From positions 60,100 through 124,099 of the forward strand of contig WHVA01000349.1 in NCBI GenBank assembly GCA_015179125.1: a stretch of DNA of 64,000 nt, written 5' to 3'. Origin of the DNA: Gautieria morchelliformis (lineage: Eukaryota > Basidiomycota > Agaricomycetes > Gomphales > Gomphaceae). How positions within the stretch are numbered: position 1 is the stretch's first letter; the number at the start of each line of letters is the position of its first letter. The notes below the pieces were generated by a model that worked only from the letters and a program-made list of their open reading frames with translations, had not been told where the DNA came from and ran no database searches. Positions 32,461 through 44,356 of this stretch are shown here, piece after piece. Position numbers and translations under genes: made by a program.

Positions 32461-35400
32461 ATGGAGGGCACGAGTGTACGTAAGCTAAGCGCTTCTCTAA
32501 TTTTCCAATTGGGCTCATACTTATGAAGCCCCCGCGCGCAAGCAGTAAAACGGAGGGTCAAAATGGTCAGTCGAACAACAGTAAAGAAGGCGATTTAAAA
32601 GATAAAGCTGGTAAAACAAAATTTGTGCGTGTCCTTTTCGCACCCTGGAGAAGTGATCTCACAAGTAAAACAAGATTATACCACCGGTCTCGCAATGGTA
32701 CCATACCCTCCCTGCGCTCACTTCTACGAAGTCATTCCCCACTTCTTCTCCCGAATTTCTGTCTTCCAAATTCGCTCGCGCATCGACCCTCCTCTCGCAA
32801 GATGCTACAGCATACACCGAGTCGTCTTCACATACCACCTCTACCGCGGATGCCCGATTTTTGACACGTGTTCTTGCATCTGGCACATTGTCTGACCGGC
32901 TTTCCGCATTAACCCTCATGGTGCAGGGTTCGCCCGTACACAATGTGCGTGCGCTGGAAAGCCTCAAGTCGATGGCCTCGAAAAAGGGACGTGAAGAGAG
33001 TTTGAAGGCGCTTCGAGCCATAGTGGATTGGTGGATCGGTGGTGGTACACCGGATAGGAAACTCAGGTGACCAACTACGTTCCTGTGGTGAATGGGCATA
33101 AGTTGACAACAGTCCCTCAACAGATACTTTCGAGATCAGCTCTTGACTCATCCGGATGTCACCGATCAGCACCTTTTACTGTGGTACTTTGAGGATTGGC
33201 TAAAGAAGTACTTTTTTGCTATTCTTCAGTTGCTGGAAGTGGGTCTACTATTTCACACATTTTCTCATGGTATGCACGCTTACACATATCTGCTCTAGGC
33301 TTTGTCCGTGGACCCACTACCGTATGTTCGTACGCAGGCCATGAATCTCATCTTCCAACTACTGCGCGATAAACCGGAGCAGGAGCAGAATCTTCTACGC
33401 CTCCTTGTAAATAAGTTGGTACGTTCAACCCTGCGCCAGTCATGAACGTAATTCACTATTTTCAACCAGAGTGACCCGGAGAAGTCTGTAGCGTCGAAAG
33501 CGTCACACCATCTGCTCCAACTTCTCCAAGTACATCCTCAAATGAAGAGTTTCGTTGTTCACGAGGTATCTGCCCTCATTCTTAGACCACCAGTGGCATC
33601 ATCTTCTTCCACTTCCTCTACACCAAAGCAGCAAGCACGGGAGGGCAACTCCCACTCGCGTTATTATGCCGTCATTACCTTCAACCAGATTGTTTTGGTT
33701 CCCGGTGATAAGGATGTTGCCGCAAGGCTTGTGGATGTTTATTTCCAACTGTTCAAGGAGTTATTGGGTGAGGACGTTCCGGACGTGGAAAAACACGATG
33801 CAGAAGCTCGAGATTACACGCCGAAAAAGCGTAGGGGTTTCAAAGGGAAACGAAACACAACACAGAAGGATCTCAAAGGCAAAGGAAAGGCTGTAGATTT
33901 GGGATTTCAGGAGGTCCCGGATGCACAATCGAAACTGGTGTCAGCCATACTGACTGGGATCAATCGCGCTTTACCCTTTGCAAAGGCAGAGAACTCCGCG
34001 TATGTCTATTATTCTTTCGCGTGAGTCGTCAGATGCCTGATACATTTATCACTGTCCCAGGACATTCGACAAGCACATTGACACACTCTTTCGCATCACG
34101 CACACTGCCACGTTCAGTGTGAGCTTACAAGCGCTGATGCTCATTCACCATGTTTCTGCTGCTAGACCATCCATCGCCACAAGGTTCTACCGCGCGCTTT
34201 ACGCATCACTCCTTGATCCACGGTTGGCGACGTCGGCAAAGCAAGCCATGTATCTCAACCTTCTTTTCAAAGCTGTTAAGGCGGACCGCGACCAGGCCCG
34301 TGTCGCTGCATTCGTCAAGCGTGTGGTTCAGGTACTAGGGATGCATCGACCTGAGTTTATTTGTGGAGGCCTGTATCTTCTTGGTGAAGTAAGTGCATGT
34401 ATTGGTTTCACCTTTTGTAAGTCTTAAAGTTGGTATTTATAGCTATTCGGGAGTACACCAGATCTACAAGGTATGACGACTATCGGGCGAGAGGAAGCAG
34501 AGCTCTATGACCCACGAAAGCGTGAACCTCAATTTGCGCATGCAGAGTCTTCATGTCTATGGGAATTAGTATGTCTGTTTCAATCTGCATAGATTACTAA
34601 TCTTAACGATGATCTCTATACCTCAGCTCCCTCTATTGCACCATTACCACCCTAGTGTCGCGCTACATGCACGCCAGCTCCTTTCTCACGCTAAAGTAAC
34701 GGCCACTGCAGATCTGGGACTAAACACACTTTCTCACTTCCTCGATCGCTTCGTGTATCGCAACGCGAAGAAGCCGCGTCCGAAAGGCACGTCGGCGATG
34801 CAACCAGCTGCGCACGACGATGGCACAGGAATGGTGCATGCTGGTAAAGTAGCGGGTGCCATAGATTTCGTGAATGCCGAGGGTTTCCGGAAACGAGATG
34901 AAGACGATGTCCCCGCCGACCAGGTACGTTTATTTCACCGGAGAGCATATACTTCGATCGATCCTGATGGATCGTTGGACTGTGTAGGTGTTCTTCCATA
35001 AGTTCTTTTCACAGAAGCACGAAAAGGAGCAGGCACGGGCTGGGAAAGCGGGCAAGAGACTGGGGAAGCGAAAGGATGACGGGGAGGAAGATGATGACGA
35101 CGAAGCAGGGGGCAGTGGTGTCGAAGAAGGGAATGACAGCGACCCGGAGGAAGCTGAGATATGGAGCGTAAGTATTGATCGCGCTCCTGCTTTAGTCGCG
35201 CTAATGTCAATTCCCGCAGGCTATGAAAAAGTCCGTGCCTGAGCTGGGAGGAAGTGATCTGGACGACGAGAGCTTAGGCTCGGAGGCTCCACTAGATGAC
35301 GACGACGACGAAGGACGTGTGGATGTAGGTGAGGAATCGGACGATGACGCGCATTCGCCCCGTAGTAGTGGAGGATCGGAGTTAGACTTCATCGAGGACG

Positions 35401-35642
35401 AGGACGACTTAATCAGCGATGGGGGCGAGCCAGCCGGTCTCATTGAATATCCATCTGGGGCTTCAGATGAAGACAGTGATGGGGATGGCGAGTGGCAGGG
35501 CTTCGGCTCGGAGCCAAAGACTCTGAAACGAGGCAGAGACGCGGAGTCTGGAGGAAAGAAGAAGCGGAGAAAAGTGGCAACCTTCGCGAGCTACGAGGAT
35601 TATGCCGCAATGATTGAAAAAAGTCAAGAGGACGACATTTAG
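32461..35642 (+). CDS. noc1: Noc1/Mak21 ribosome biogenesis protein (CBF/Mak21 family)
   Basis: Eleven exons: 32461..32475, 32529..32624, 32675..33066, 33124..33238, 33299..33418, 33470..33999, 34061..34388, 34443..34568, 34627..34923, 34988..35167, 35220..35642. They join in frame to 873 residues. Noc1 binds Noc2 in early 60S precursors in the nucleolus. Visible: a short basic N-terminus; QWYHTLPAL; a HEAT-like region (DRLSALTLMVQGSPVHNVRA, DPLPYVRTQAMNLIFQLL, EKSVASKASHHLLQLL); and the CBF domain (ISRA-type SLQALMLIHHVSAARPSIAT, RFYRALYASLLDPRL, KQAMYLNLLFKAVKAD, YDPRKREPQFAHAE, LWELLPLLHHYHPSVALHA). The C-terminus is highly acidic with a basic KKKRRK. The N-terminus is shorter than in yeast (1025 residues). 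Start at 32461 or 32523. Confidence 0.93.
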
Positions 35643-35748
35643 ACGTATGATCATACTCATCATCATGTAGTATATACAATAATATGCATGATTCTGATGT
35701 TATTCGTACCTTCTCTACGTGTACACTTTACATAACCTGAAGAAGCGT

Positions 35749-36591
35749 TCAAAGGATTGAGAGTATCTTGTCCGCAGCTGTCTCCTTGACATCAGCAGGG
35801 CTAGCTTCGACATGGACGGAGGTGACTTTGCCATTGTCTACGACAAGGACATATCGCTGCAAGTGGAATGGCACGTCAGCCCGAGAGGACTGGCAAGAGG
35901 ACAAATTACCAGCCTTTGCACGTGGACCACCAAGCACCGGAGAAGCATCAAAAAGAAGGCCGACAGCAGAAGTGAAGGCGCCTTTGTCGTCCGCGATAAA
36001 GTGGACAGCTGGTAGCGGACAGCTTAACCAAAACAATCAAGGGTATGTACGACGCGAGTGACGTACGAGTACCATTGCTAGCCAGCTTTTCCTTCCACGC
36101 CTTAGTGACAAAGACATCATTGACAGCGACCACGGAGATGCCTTGCACACCTTTCGCGGTGAATTTTTCGTAGTTAGAGATGTATCCTGGAACTTGGCTA
36201 GAGCATGAAGGCGTGAATGCTCCGGGGACACCAACCTGAAAATGACAAGAAAACGTCTCAGACGGTATGCTTCTTCCCACCGTGACAGTTCACTGGAAAC
36301 CGCGCTGTGGCAATGCAGTGAACCGTCTGGTGTGGTGCACTCACAATTATGTTCTTTCCCGGCAAATTAGCGAGAGAGAATGTCTCTTCAGGACTATCTT
36401 CTTTCACAGGGACATCGGGGAGCGATGCTCCAGGCTGGAGAACTCAGATCAACCTCGGGTTTTCGAATAGCGAACGGGAGAACGTGCCATACCTTGATCT
36501 GGGACATGGCCAGCACGGAAGCTGCAGCTGCGTGGGCAGCGTCAGCGGCCGAGGTCGTTGCTGAGGTGAGTATTGAGGCCATCGATTGCAA
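35749..36591 (-). CDS. Prx5-type peroxiredoxin
   Basis: Exons 36493..36591, 36345..36434, 36073..36235, 35914..36008 and 35749..35856 join to 184 residues. Family motifs: PGASLPDVPV, LPGKNIIVGVPGAFTPSCS with the peroxidatic Cys, VPGYISNYEKF, VAVNDVFVTKAWKE, FIADDKGAFTSAVGL and RYVLVVDNGKV. It reduces H2O2 and alkyl peroxides, using thioredoxin or glutathione. The first 25 or so residues are Ala/Ser-rich without acidic residues and could be a mitochondrial or other targeting sequence. The last intron (35857-35913) appears to start with GC. Its neighbour catalase also handles peroxide, but nothing shows coregulation. Confidence 0.93.
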
Positions 36592-37879
36592 TGTGAGGGA
36601 GTAAGTGGGAACTTATGGTACTTATAAGGCACGGAATATACTATACATAACGAATTCAAGCTTGCCGTGAGAGTAGACTCAAGGCTCGGAGGATAAATAG
36701 ACCATGTCCAACGTCTGCAATGACGTCAACTGAGCCTCCCAGTTTTAATATAGCCGGGCTACTACGAGAATGGCCCTACGTTGATCAACATCACATCTAC
36801 TGTAGTTGTAATAGTTTGCTTCTCGGAAAAGACGGATGAGGCGGCGAACAGCGAGCGCGTGAAAGGCAAAGATCTTCTACAATATGTCTGTTCCGTTTGT
36901 TTCAGATTTTTATAGAAATCCATTGCTATGGATCCCAAACTTATAGTATTGATATATCTTCGAAGGCAAGCAAAAAGTTTGCAAGATTTGTAAGTATCCT
37001 CTTATTCCCAAATCTTTTTTTATAGATATGAATAATGTCATACATTATTTCTTTATTACTGGTATGTTCTAAGAAATATTACATTTTGCCAGGTCTCCTA
37101 GCTACAACCATTGCTGTCACGTGGTCCACATGATAACTTGGAAGATCGCGCTAACTTCACGTCGCGGGTCAGTAGTGACCTGGTCTAGAGATTGACCATG
37201 ACGTTGTTACTGGCCAGGTCCTTTTTTCTCGTGAAGGACGGTGATAGGATTGACACTCTTCGTTCTGAGAGGGTACATCAGAACGATCATGAAACGAACA
37301 GGGAAGACGGTGGAGCAAAAAACGGCTACGCACGAAGCATGAATGGTTTGGACAAGGGTTTCTCGAGCCCACCCTACGACTATTTTGCGACAGCCAACGG
37401 AACGCGTGTTATTGTCCCACTGGTCCTGGAAACAAAGTAGACAGCTTGTAATTAGATAGCCCGGTATAGGTTGCAGGTCAGGAAGCTGCGAATACGGATA
37501 TATGGATTGCGTAATTCAGACACGACATCATTGTTGTCTCACGTCGAAGGCTCGAGGAAGGGAGCACGGCTAGTGGACGCGTGAAGGGTATACGCGGAGG
37601 TACAAACGCTGGCGCCAGGCTGTTCCGTCTGTCCTGAGAAGTTAGCTGTATTAGCGAAGGAAGGCTCCGTGGGACGTCGTGAGAGACATGGATGGTCCGG
37701 AAAATATGTCTGCTCTTGTGCCACCCTGCACACTCGCTACACGCATCCCATAACGGGAAAAACGCAGACACTAATTTGATTGCCAAGGCGCGAGACCATG
37801 CTCGCTCTAATCATACATTCCATTTCCTCACGTCCGTCTGCGCACAATGCCCAGCTGGATATGACACGACCTAATGTAC
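36592..37879. other. Intergenic region between peroxiredoxin and catalase
   Basis: 1.29 kb; strongly AT-rich at 36890-37090. An open frame at 37192-37440 has no recognised motif. No gene supported. Confidence 0.45.
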
Positions 37880-39990
37880 TTAGTTGCGGTTTGCGGAGGC
37901 GTTGGGCCTGAACCTGAGCGCCTCAGCCGCGGGCTTCACTTTGAGAGGCTTGACAGTGGGCGCGCCGATGGCCTTGGCGACACGGTCGGACAGGCCTTGA
38001 TCGACAGCCGCAAAGACCGAAACTGCAGGGCAAAATAGTTAGTGCCCGGTGTGGGGTATGTAGCGCCTAGACTAGACGTACGCTGCCTAGCCTTGACCTC
38101 GGCGCTCTTGGCACCTCCGAGGTGACCAGCGAAGTTCTGGACCAGACGCTCCCTAGCGCCGTCGTCCATGACCTTGCTCCACAGGGCACGAGGCTGCTCA
38201 AAGTCGAGCTCGGTGACCTCACTAATGATGCGTGAGAGGCGTCAGGGCTGGGTATGGGAGGGACGGATGAGGAGCGGGGACTTACGAGAGATCGAGCGTT
38301 GCACCGCCCAGGAACTGCTCGTGCTTGTGCGAGTAGAAGGGGCGCTTCGAGTACTTGAGCGGCACGATGCTGGACTGGTAGTTGGGACGCGCGCCCTGGG
38401 ACACGAACGTGCCTTGGCCATCGCGCTCTGCGGAAGTCGAAGCGGTCAGACACCCTGGGATGAGGAATACGGAGCGATGGGACACTCACGGAAGTTGGCG
38501 ACCGGGGCCACGGGAGAGTTGATGGGGAGCTGTTGGTAGTTGACGCCGAGCCTGTGGCGGTGGGTGTCGGGATAAGAGAAGAGGCGGGATTGAAGAACGG
38601 GGTCCGCGGATGCTTCGAAGCCCGGGACAAGGTGAGAAGGAGCGAACGCAGCCTATGGAAGCAATAGTTCAGCCCACGTCATTGTGATGGTGGGGGGAAA
38701 CAATTCACTTGTTCAATCTCGGCGAAGTAATTTTGGGGATTCTCATTCAGAACGATCTTTCCAACCTGGCGAAGAGGGAATTCTTTGTGCGGCCAGATCT
38801 ACACGATGACACGTCAGCCTATCTATCGCCACGCAACGTAGCCAAGCTGATTCCCACCTTAGTCAGGTCCAAGACGTTATACCTAAATTTCTCCGCCTGC
38901 TCCGGGGTCATAGTTTGGATATAGACAGTCCATGACGGGTATTGGCCTTTTTCGATAGACTCGAACAAAGTCTGGATACCATAATCTGGGTTGTCGCCGG
39001 CCAATTTTCCGGCTGTTTCGGTAGAGAGTGTCTGAGAAAACAAGTCAGGGAAGAGAGGAGCAGTAGACGATCGCGACGGTGGCGCACCTTGAAACCACCA
39101 TCGGCACGAACGTGGATTTGAGTGTACACGTATGTGCCATCCTCTTTACAGAGCTTGAAGGTGTGACCCGAATATCCGTGTTCATGGAAGTAACTGGTAA
39201 TACACAGTGATATATATCAACGTCGGACCGTTTTCGGATCATGATAACTGACCCGTCCGGAGTACCACGATCGGAGAAGAGGATCATGACCTGGTGGATG
39301 GACTCGGGGTTCTGGGAGAGGTAGTCCCAGAACATGTCGGGATCTTTCAAGTGTGTCTGGGGATCACGCTTCTGGGTGTGAATGAAGTGGGGGAACTTGG
39401 CCGGGTCACGGATGAAGAAGACGGGGGTGTTGTTGAAGACCTGAAACGGGGAGCATTTAGACGACGTGGACGGAAGGCAGAAGAGAAGAGATATACCCAG
39501 TCCAAGTTACCCTCCTCGGTGCGGATTTTGATGGCGAAGCCTCGGGGTCACGGGCAGTATCGGCAGAGCCAGACTCGCCGCCCACGGTGGAGAAACGAAT
39601 GGTGGTGCGTGCCTTGGTGCCTACCTATATGCGTGTGAAAGAGCGGATCTGGGGAGTAAGAAGGGGGTACCTTTTTGAAGAGGGCGGCGCAAGTGAGATC
39701 AGTGATGTCGTGGGTGACCTCGAAGTAGCCGTGTGCGCCGGCACCCTTGGCATGGACGACACGTTCGGGGATGCGCTCTCTGTCGAAGTGTGCGAGGAGA
39801 TCGATGTGGTGGAAGTCTAAAGAACGAGTTAGAGAGCTGCCAGCCGGACCAAGGAGTGCTGCGCACCCTGGAGGAGAAGGGGGCCATGGCTGCCGAGCTT
39901 GGAGGCAGCATAGGGTTCGGTGACAGGGGCACCGTTTGAAGTGGTGTAGACGGCACCGTCTTTGCTGGAGAAAGTCTGCTGAGAAGGCAT
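37880..39990 (-). CDS. Catalase, small-subunit haem type
   Basis: Eleven exons (39867..39990, 39671..39816, 39497..39624, 39253..39440, 39088..39193, 38858..39031, 38709..38798, 38490..38652, 38286..38427, 38082..38221, 37880..38022), about 514 residues. It converts H2O2 to water and O2. Active-site motifs: [15 protein letters not shown] with the distal His, [27 protein letters not shown] with the distal-side Asn region, GYSGHTFKL, and [14 protein letters not shown] with the haem-binding Tyr. Exon 3 lacks one base in a C run near 39544-39547, between TARDP and RGFAIK. Taken literally this truncates the protein early. All other junctions keep phase, which makes an assembly error at least as likely as decay. 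No PTS1 tripeptide at the end. Confidence 0.92.
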
Positions 39991-40248
39991 CTTGGTCAGG
40001 GAGATGGTGGTTGAGAACAGAAGAATGGTGAGAAAGCGCACTTTAGTACCTTTGGAGCAGCGTCAGATGACGACTGTTTGTAAGCCATTGCGCCCTATTC
40101 GCCAATCGCCGTCTCCACCAATATTACATAACGTGAGCCATGAGCCTGATCTCGGTAGACAGGCTAGAACGGTGCCGCTAGTCGTGCGGAGGCGATATGA
40201 ACTTTGTATTCAAGACACTCCACAGTTCTGTTCACGAAGATACGCCGG

Positions 40249-40642
40249 CTAGTGGAGCGTGTGGAGCATTACGTACAGCGGGCCTATGATGATCCAAGTC
40301 CGAAATTCCTGCGCATACGCACGTGCTAATATCAAATCGTTGAGCGAGACAGTTGTCCGAGTCGAGTCGGCCACCTTTGTCTGGATGCAGAACGATCCCT
40401 GAGCCCGTGCCTCGAAAGGCCCAACATTCACTGGAAGCGGGCTTTTATACTCAAAGACAGGGGAGGGGAGCTTGTACCGCTCCCACCTCGTTCGAAAGCC
40501 TTGCTGGACATATTGCGCATCTACCAGTCGCAGCCGGGTGACCTTCGCCAAACTGGTTTCGCAAATGTACGACCGTCATTACCATAAACCACGCAATTAA
40601 CATCCTCGAGAACAGTCGATCGACTCTACGGCTGTCGGCCAA
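40249..40642 (-). CDS. Hypothetical protein
   Basis: A - strand frame reading MADSRRVDRLFSRMLIAWFM (possible membrane-associated start at 40642), then a second frame with PSPVFEYKSPLPVNVGPFEA and LNDLILARAYAQEFRTW ending at 40249. The two would need an intron near 40540. No family recognised; it could be a remnant of a larger gene extending upstream. Low confidence. Confidence 0.25.
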
Positions 40643-42482
40643 CGCCCATCGCTGGCTATCCCACCGGGCAGTCTCTCTTCCTCAGTGGGGCGAGTACCGT
40701 CGAGTCGTCGACTATTTGCCCCAATTGTTGGGTACACGCTCTAAGATCAATGCGTTCGAACACGCTATGCTTCACTTGGAAGCTAAGAAGTGTGACACAT
40801 CTAAAGGAATGAGTCAAGCATTGTTTCAGTAGCGTGTTCCACTGTCACTATCACTGCATATGTAGCTGTCGCACAGGACAGGGACCTGTTGGAGTTGCAA
40901 ACCGCAGCGCCCGATGCCCCTGACTAGTCAGCTGGTCATTACTGACCGTTTCAGGTCTTGCGCAGTTGCAAGACATTCTTTATTTTCCTCTTTTGTGAAA
41001 GATTATAAGTAGTTTACTTGTACGCCATCTTCCCCCAGTGGTTTGACACCGTCGTTCAACCTCTGAGGTAAGATATCTCCTAGCTAGTCCTAGTCCTAGT
41101 CCTAGTCCTAGTCCTAGTCCTAGTCCTAGTCATTGCCTTATTTACCTGATACTATGCATGCAGTGTCTATTGTACAGGTAAACAGCAGTGGTTACCATCA
41201 TTCAACCTCTGAGTGTCTATTGCATAGTCTTGCCATACTTATAGGACCGTGACAGGGACCCTGGGTCCCTCCTGCTGTTTGGCCTATGGCTACAACGTGG
41301 AAGATAAGAACGATCCTATGGTCAACCTAGTTGATGAAGTGATGGATCAAATCACTGCAAGCAAGATGCATTACTGCCTAGAAGAAGAACACCGTCAACC
41401 AAGGTGAAATGCTGAGCATTCCCTATGTTTGATCTGAACAGAACCCTGCTACTGGAAGTTTGTCCATGGACCCACTAACCCTATGATGCCCTCAAATTAC
41501 CATAGTACCCACTAGGAGGCATGGTCGCCCACAGCACCCATGATTATGTGATGTGATATTTCCCAATATAGTATAACTAATAGTAGTAGAAAAACGCAAG
41601 TGACGCTACCAGGCATATACAGGTTGATGCTGCTGTTATACCTTGTGTCCTCGCAAAGGACACACAGTTGTTATCTGCAAGTTCTAGTGATCCACTGCGC
41701 TGTGCCAAATCACAGCAAGACTGTACAGCATTCAACACATACACGTGCATGGCCCCAAGTATGATATTCCTTTTACTGTCAAGACCCCAACAGGAACTTT
41801 AGGGAAGCTTATAAAAAGTTGGTTGTCAATATTCTCTCAGCTGCATTACAGTAATACTGATAAATTATGGAAAAACCTATGCATATATACTAATGGCGTA
41901 CATCAGGAAAAGCATTAGGGTACTAAAATGGTAGATAGCCAGGCATGACTGTATATGTGAATCATACTATTCTCTGTGGATAGATACTGTCTGTGCTGTA
42001 CATACCGCCTATGACACAATATATAGGGCATATACCACCCCAGATCTTGCATACCCTCAGGTTGTATATCAGCCTGAAAGATCACTGTGACGTGGAAACT
42101 GCACTTCCAACATTTTATCTGAGTTAAAGTAGCTAGTACTACTAGTAGTAGGCCTCACATCACAATGGCATGAGTCAATTGTGTGCAATGTCCTGTGTGA
42201 ACACACAAGACACCATTCCTGTAAGTCACATGATCACTGTCATAAAAACAATAACACATATATTACAACACACTCTTTTATTCCCTATGACTCTGACAAA
42301 ATAACAAAACCAACACTACTGCTTTGCGCCGCATATATCCCCATGACCACACATGAACACCCACTTGAACCTGCAGACTGTCAACAATCTCCATGTTTCA
42401 TTTATGCATACCTCCATGGCTTACCAATCCATCAGACAAACCACGGATGTTTGTACTGCCCGAATGAGTACTCAAGGCCGCG
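40643..42482. other. Non-coding stretch left of the Harbinger-like element
   Basis: 1.84 kb without a supported gene. It holds a hexanucleotide array (41084-41130). Two copies of a short motif, ttcaacctctgag preceded by cagtggtt, lie at about 41038-41066 and 41190-41210. It may include the outer part of the transposon, but I could not place its left end. Confidence 0.45.
41084..41130. repeat. (CTAGTC)n hexanucleotide repeat
   Basis: About eight perfect copies of ctagtc in tandem. The unit does not match known fungal telomere repeats (TTAGGG type), and it is internal. Confidence 0.92.
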
Positions 42483-44271
42483 ATGAAGAATGCGATGTTG
42501 GAGCTGAAACAGATGGAAGCAATAGGGGCATTCAGTCCTGAGCTGAGAAGTAGCTGGTCACTGCTACAAGCTGCTTGTTGGAAAAGCTGCCCCGAGGGTA
42601 GCTTCTCTGCTGGTCACAAGCGCCCAAAGCTGCTGGTTCAGCATTCGGCAGCCAGCACATCTGTCACACCGCCTGCACCCACCCACAACAGCCTTTGTAA
42701 GCGCAAACTGTGACTCAAGGTGACAGGGCGCGTCGTGTCCTCACACTACTAACATTAATATTACTAGGCTAAATTCCCCAGTCACGATGATGCCACGGAA
42801 TCATGCCAACCCAGGCGCCACATGTGAAGCCGCTGCCAAAACAAGGAAGGATGATGAAGCGAAAGGTATCCCTACTACCTTGCCATGGAGCGCGAACAAG
42901 AATGCAAAGATATGGGAACTGATCACTGAGCTGTCGAAGCCTGAAAACTTCAAGGTTCTGTTTAGGAAGAAGGATCAAAAAGAGGTAAGAGTACTATTTA
43001 TTATCTATGTTTGCCACTATAGCTAAAGATGGTGTCAACTCGCGCAGAACACATCTGGGGAGTCCAAGAATGCCGTGTTCACTCGGATTGGCCAGCGGAT
43101 ATGGCCAGGATATGCTTTGATTAACAAGAAAACCGTTGCGCAGCACACCAAGAACAAATATGATGGGTGTGTTGCGTATTGTATTTGTGCCGCACACTGA
43201 TTCTTTATATAAGACCATGGCCAGTCTGAAAGACACATACCGGGAACACGCAAAGAAGCTTTTGCAGACTGGTGGTGGCATTGGTGCCGAAACTGATGGG
43301 CCTGATGCGCAGCTGGGCTTCTATATCCCTCTGGGTGGACCTGATGCTGCTACATGCTCCAAAGCACAAAACCTTTGGCGTAAGTTACACTGTGACATTG
43401 AGACTTGCTGCTGAGATGAAAATAGAGCAAATTACTGAGGATTTCGAAATTTTCCCTTCACTGCATGCCATCATGGCGACTCGTCCTAACATCACACCAA
43501 TCTGCATCACCACGGGTGTAGGGCCATATGGAGTAGAAACAGTTCTCATCCAGGAGCCCTCAGACAATGATAGGGGGACAGATGAATCTACTGAGACCTC
43601 AGAAGCGCTGTTTGCTGAGGGTTTTGATTTTTCGAAATTTGCCCCAGGAGAAGAAAGAGCTTATGGGTCGCTCTCCCATTAGCTTTCTTGAGGAGTTGAC
43701 TGAGGCCACAGGTGCTTGGGATAATTCAAGCAACACTGCGGACATGGGCCACCTCGAGGCACTGGGCTTCACTGACTTAGCCATCAATATGCCACAGGTG
43801 CATAGCATGCAAACTCAAGCTCAAGCTAAAGTTGCACTTGGCAATGGAACGAAGGCTACCCGACCACCCAAATGTTCTCTGATGAGTACAAAGGTTCGTG
43901 ACAAAAAGAAGGAGGCTGGTAAACACCGCTGTCACAAACCCACACTGGAGGATAATCTCCTTGGCAGTATCATGTATGTATATCAAAGTTTATCTCATCA
44001 TTCTGTCCTACAATCAGTAATGACCAGGTTGAATCAAAAATTTATGGCAGCCAATCAAAAATCCATGGCAGCCAGGCATTGGAGGCAGCTGAACCTTGAG
44101 GAGCGTAAGCAAATTGTTGAAGAAGTTTGTGAGGGACTTACAACACGTGAGGAGGCTCGTGAGCATATTGAAGCCATGCGTGCTGAAGAGCGTGAGGCTG
44201 AGGCAGTGCTTGAAGCTGGGGACACGCTTGGTCAGTTTGATGAACTGAGCTGCGAGAGTGACAGCGACTAA
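42483..44271 (+). pseudogene. Myb/SANT-like ORF of the Harbinger-like element
   Basis: Exons about 42483..42696, 42782..42984, 43047.., then three more. The first intron has a perfect TACTAAC branch site. The SANT-like core is spread over exons 2-4: WSANKNAKIWELITELSKPE, VFTRIGQRIWPGY, TVAQHTKNKYDG, LKDTYREHAKKLLQTGGG. The C-terminus is charged (LEERKQIVEEVCEGL, EAREHIEAMRAEEREAEA) and may be a coiled coil. In Harbinger systems this protein helps the transposase bind DNA or enter the nucleus. One extra base or an unrecognised splice near 43655 shifts the frame, so the copy is probably defective. Confidence 0.6.
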
Positions 44272-44356
44272 ATGGCATTGGGCAACTTTTGACAATTTAA
44301 ACTTGATTCCTTATATATGTATAGTATGAAATTATCTCTCAGAACCTGTGTCTTTA

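Noticed and set aside
41084-41130. Telomere-like repeat
   Set aside because: The unit ctagtc does not match TTAGGG-type telomere repeats and the array is internal and short.
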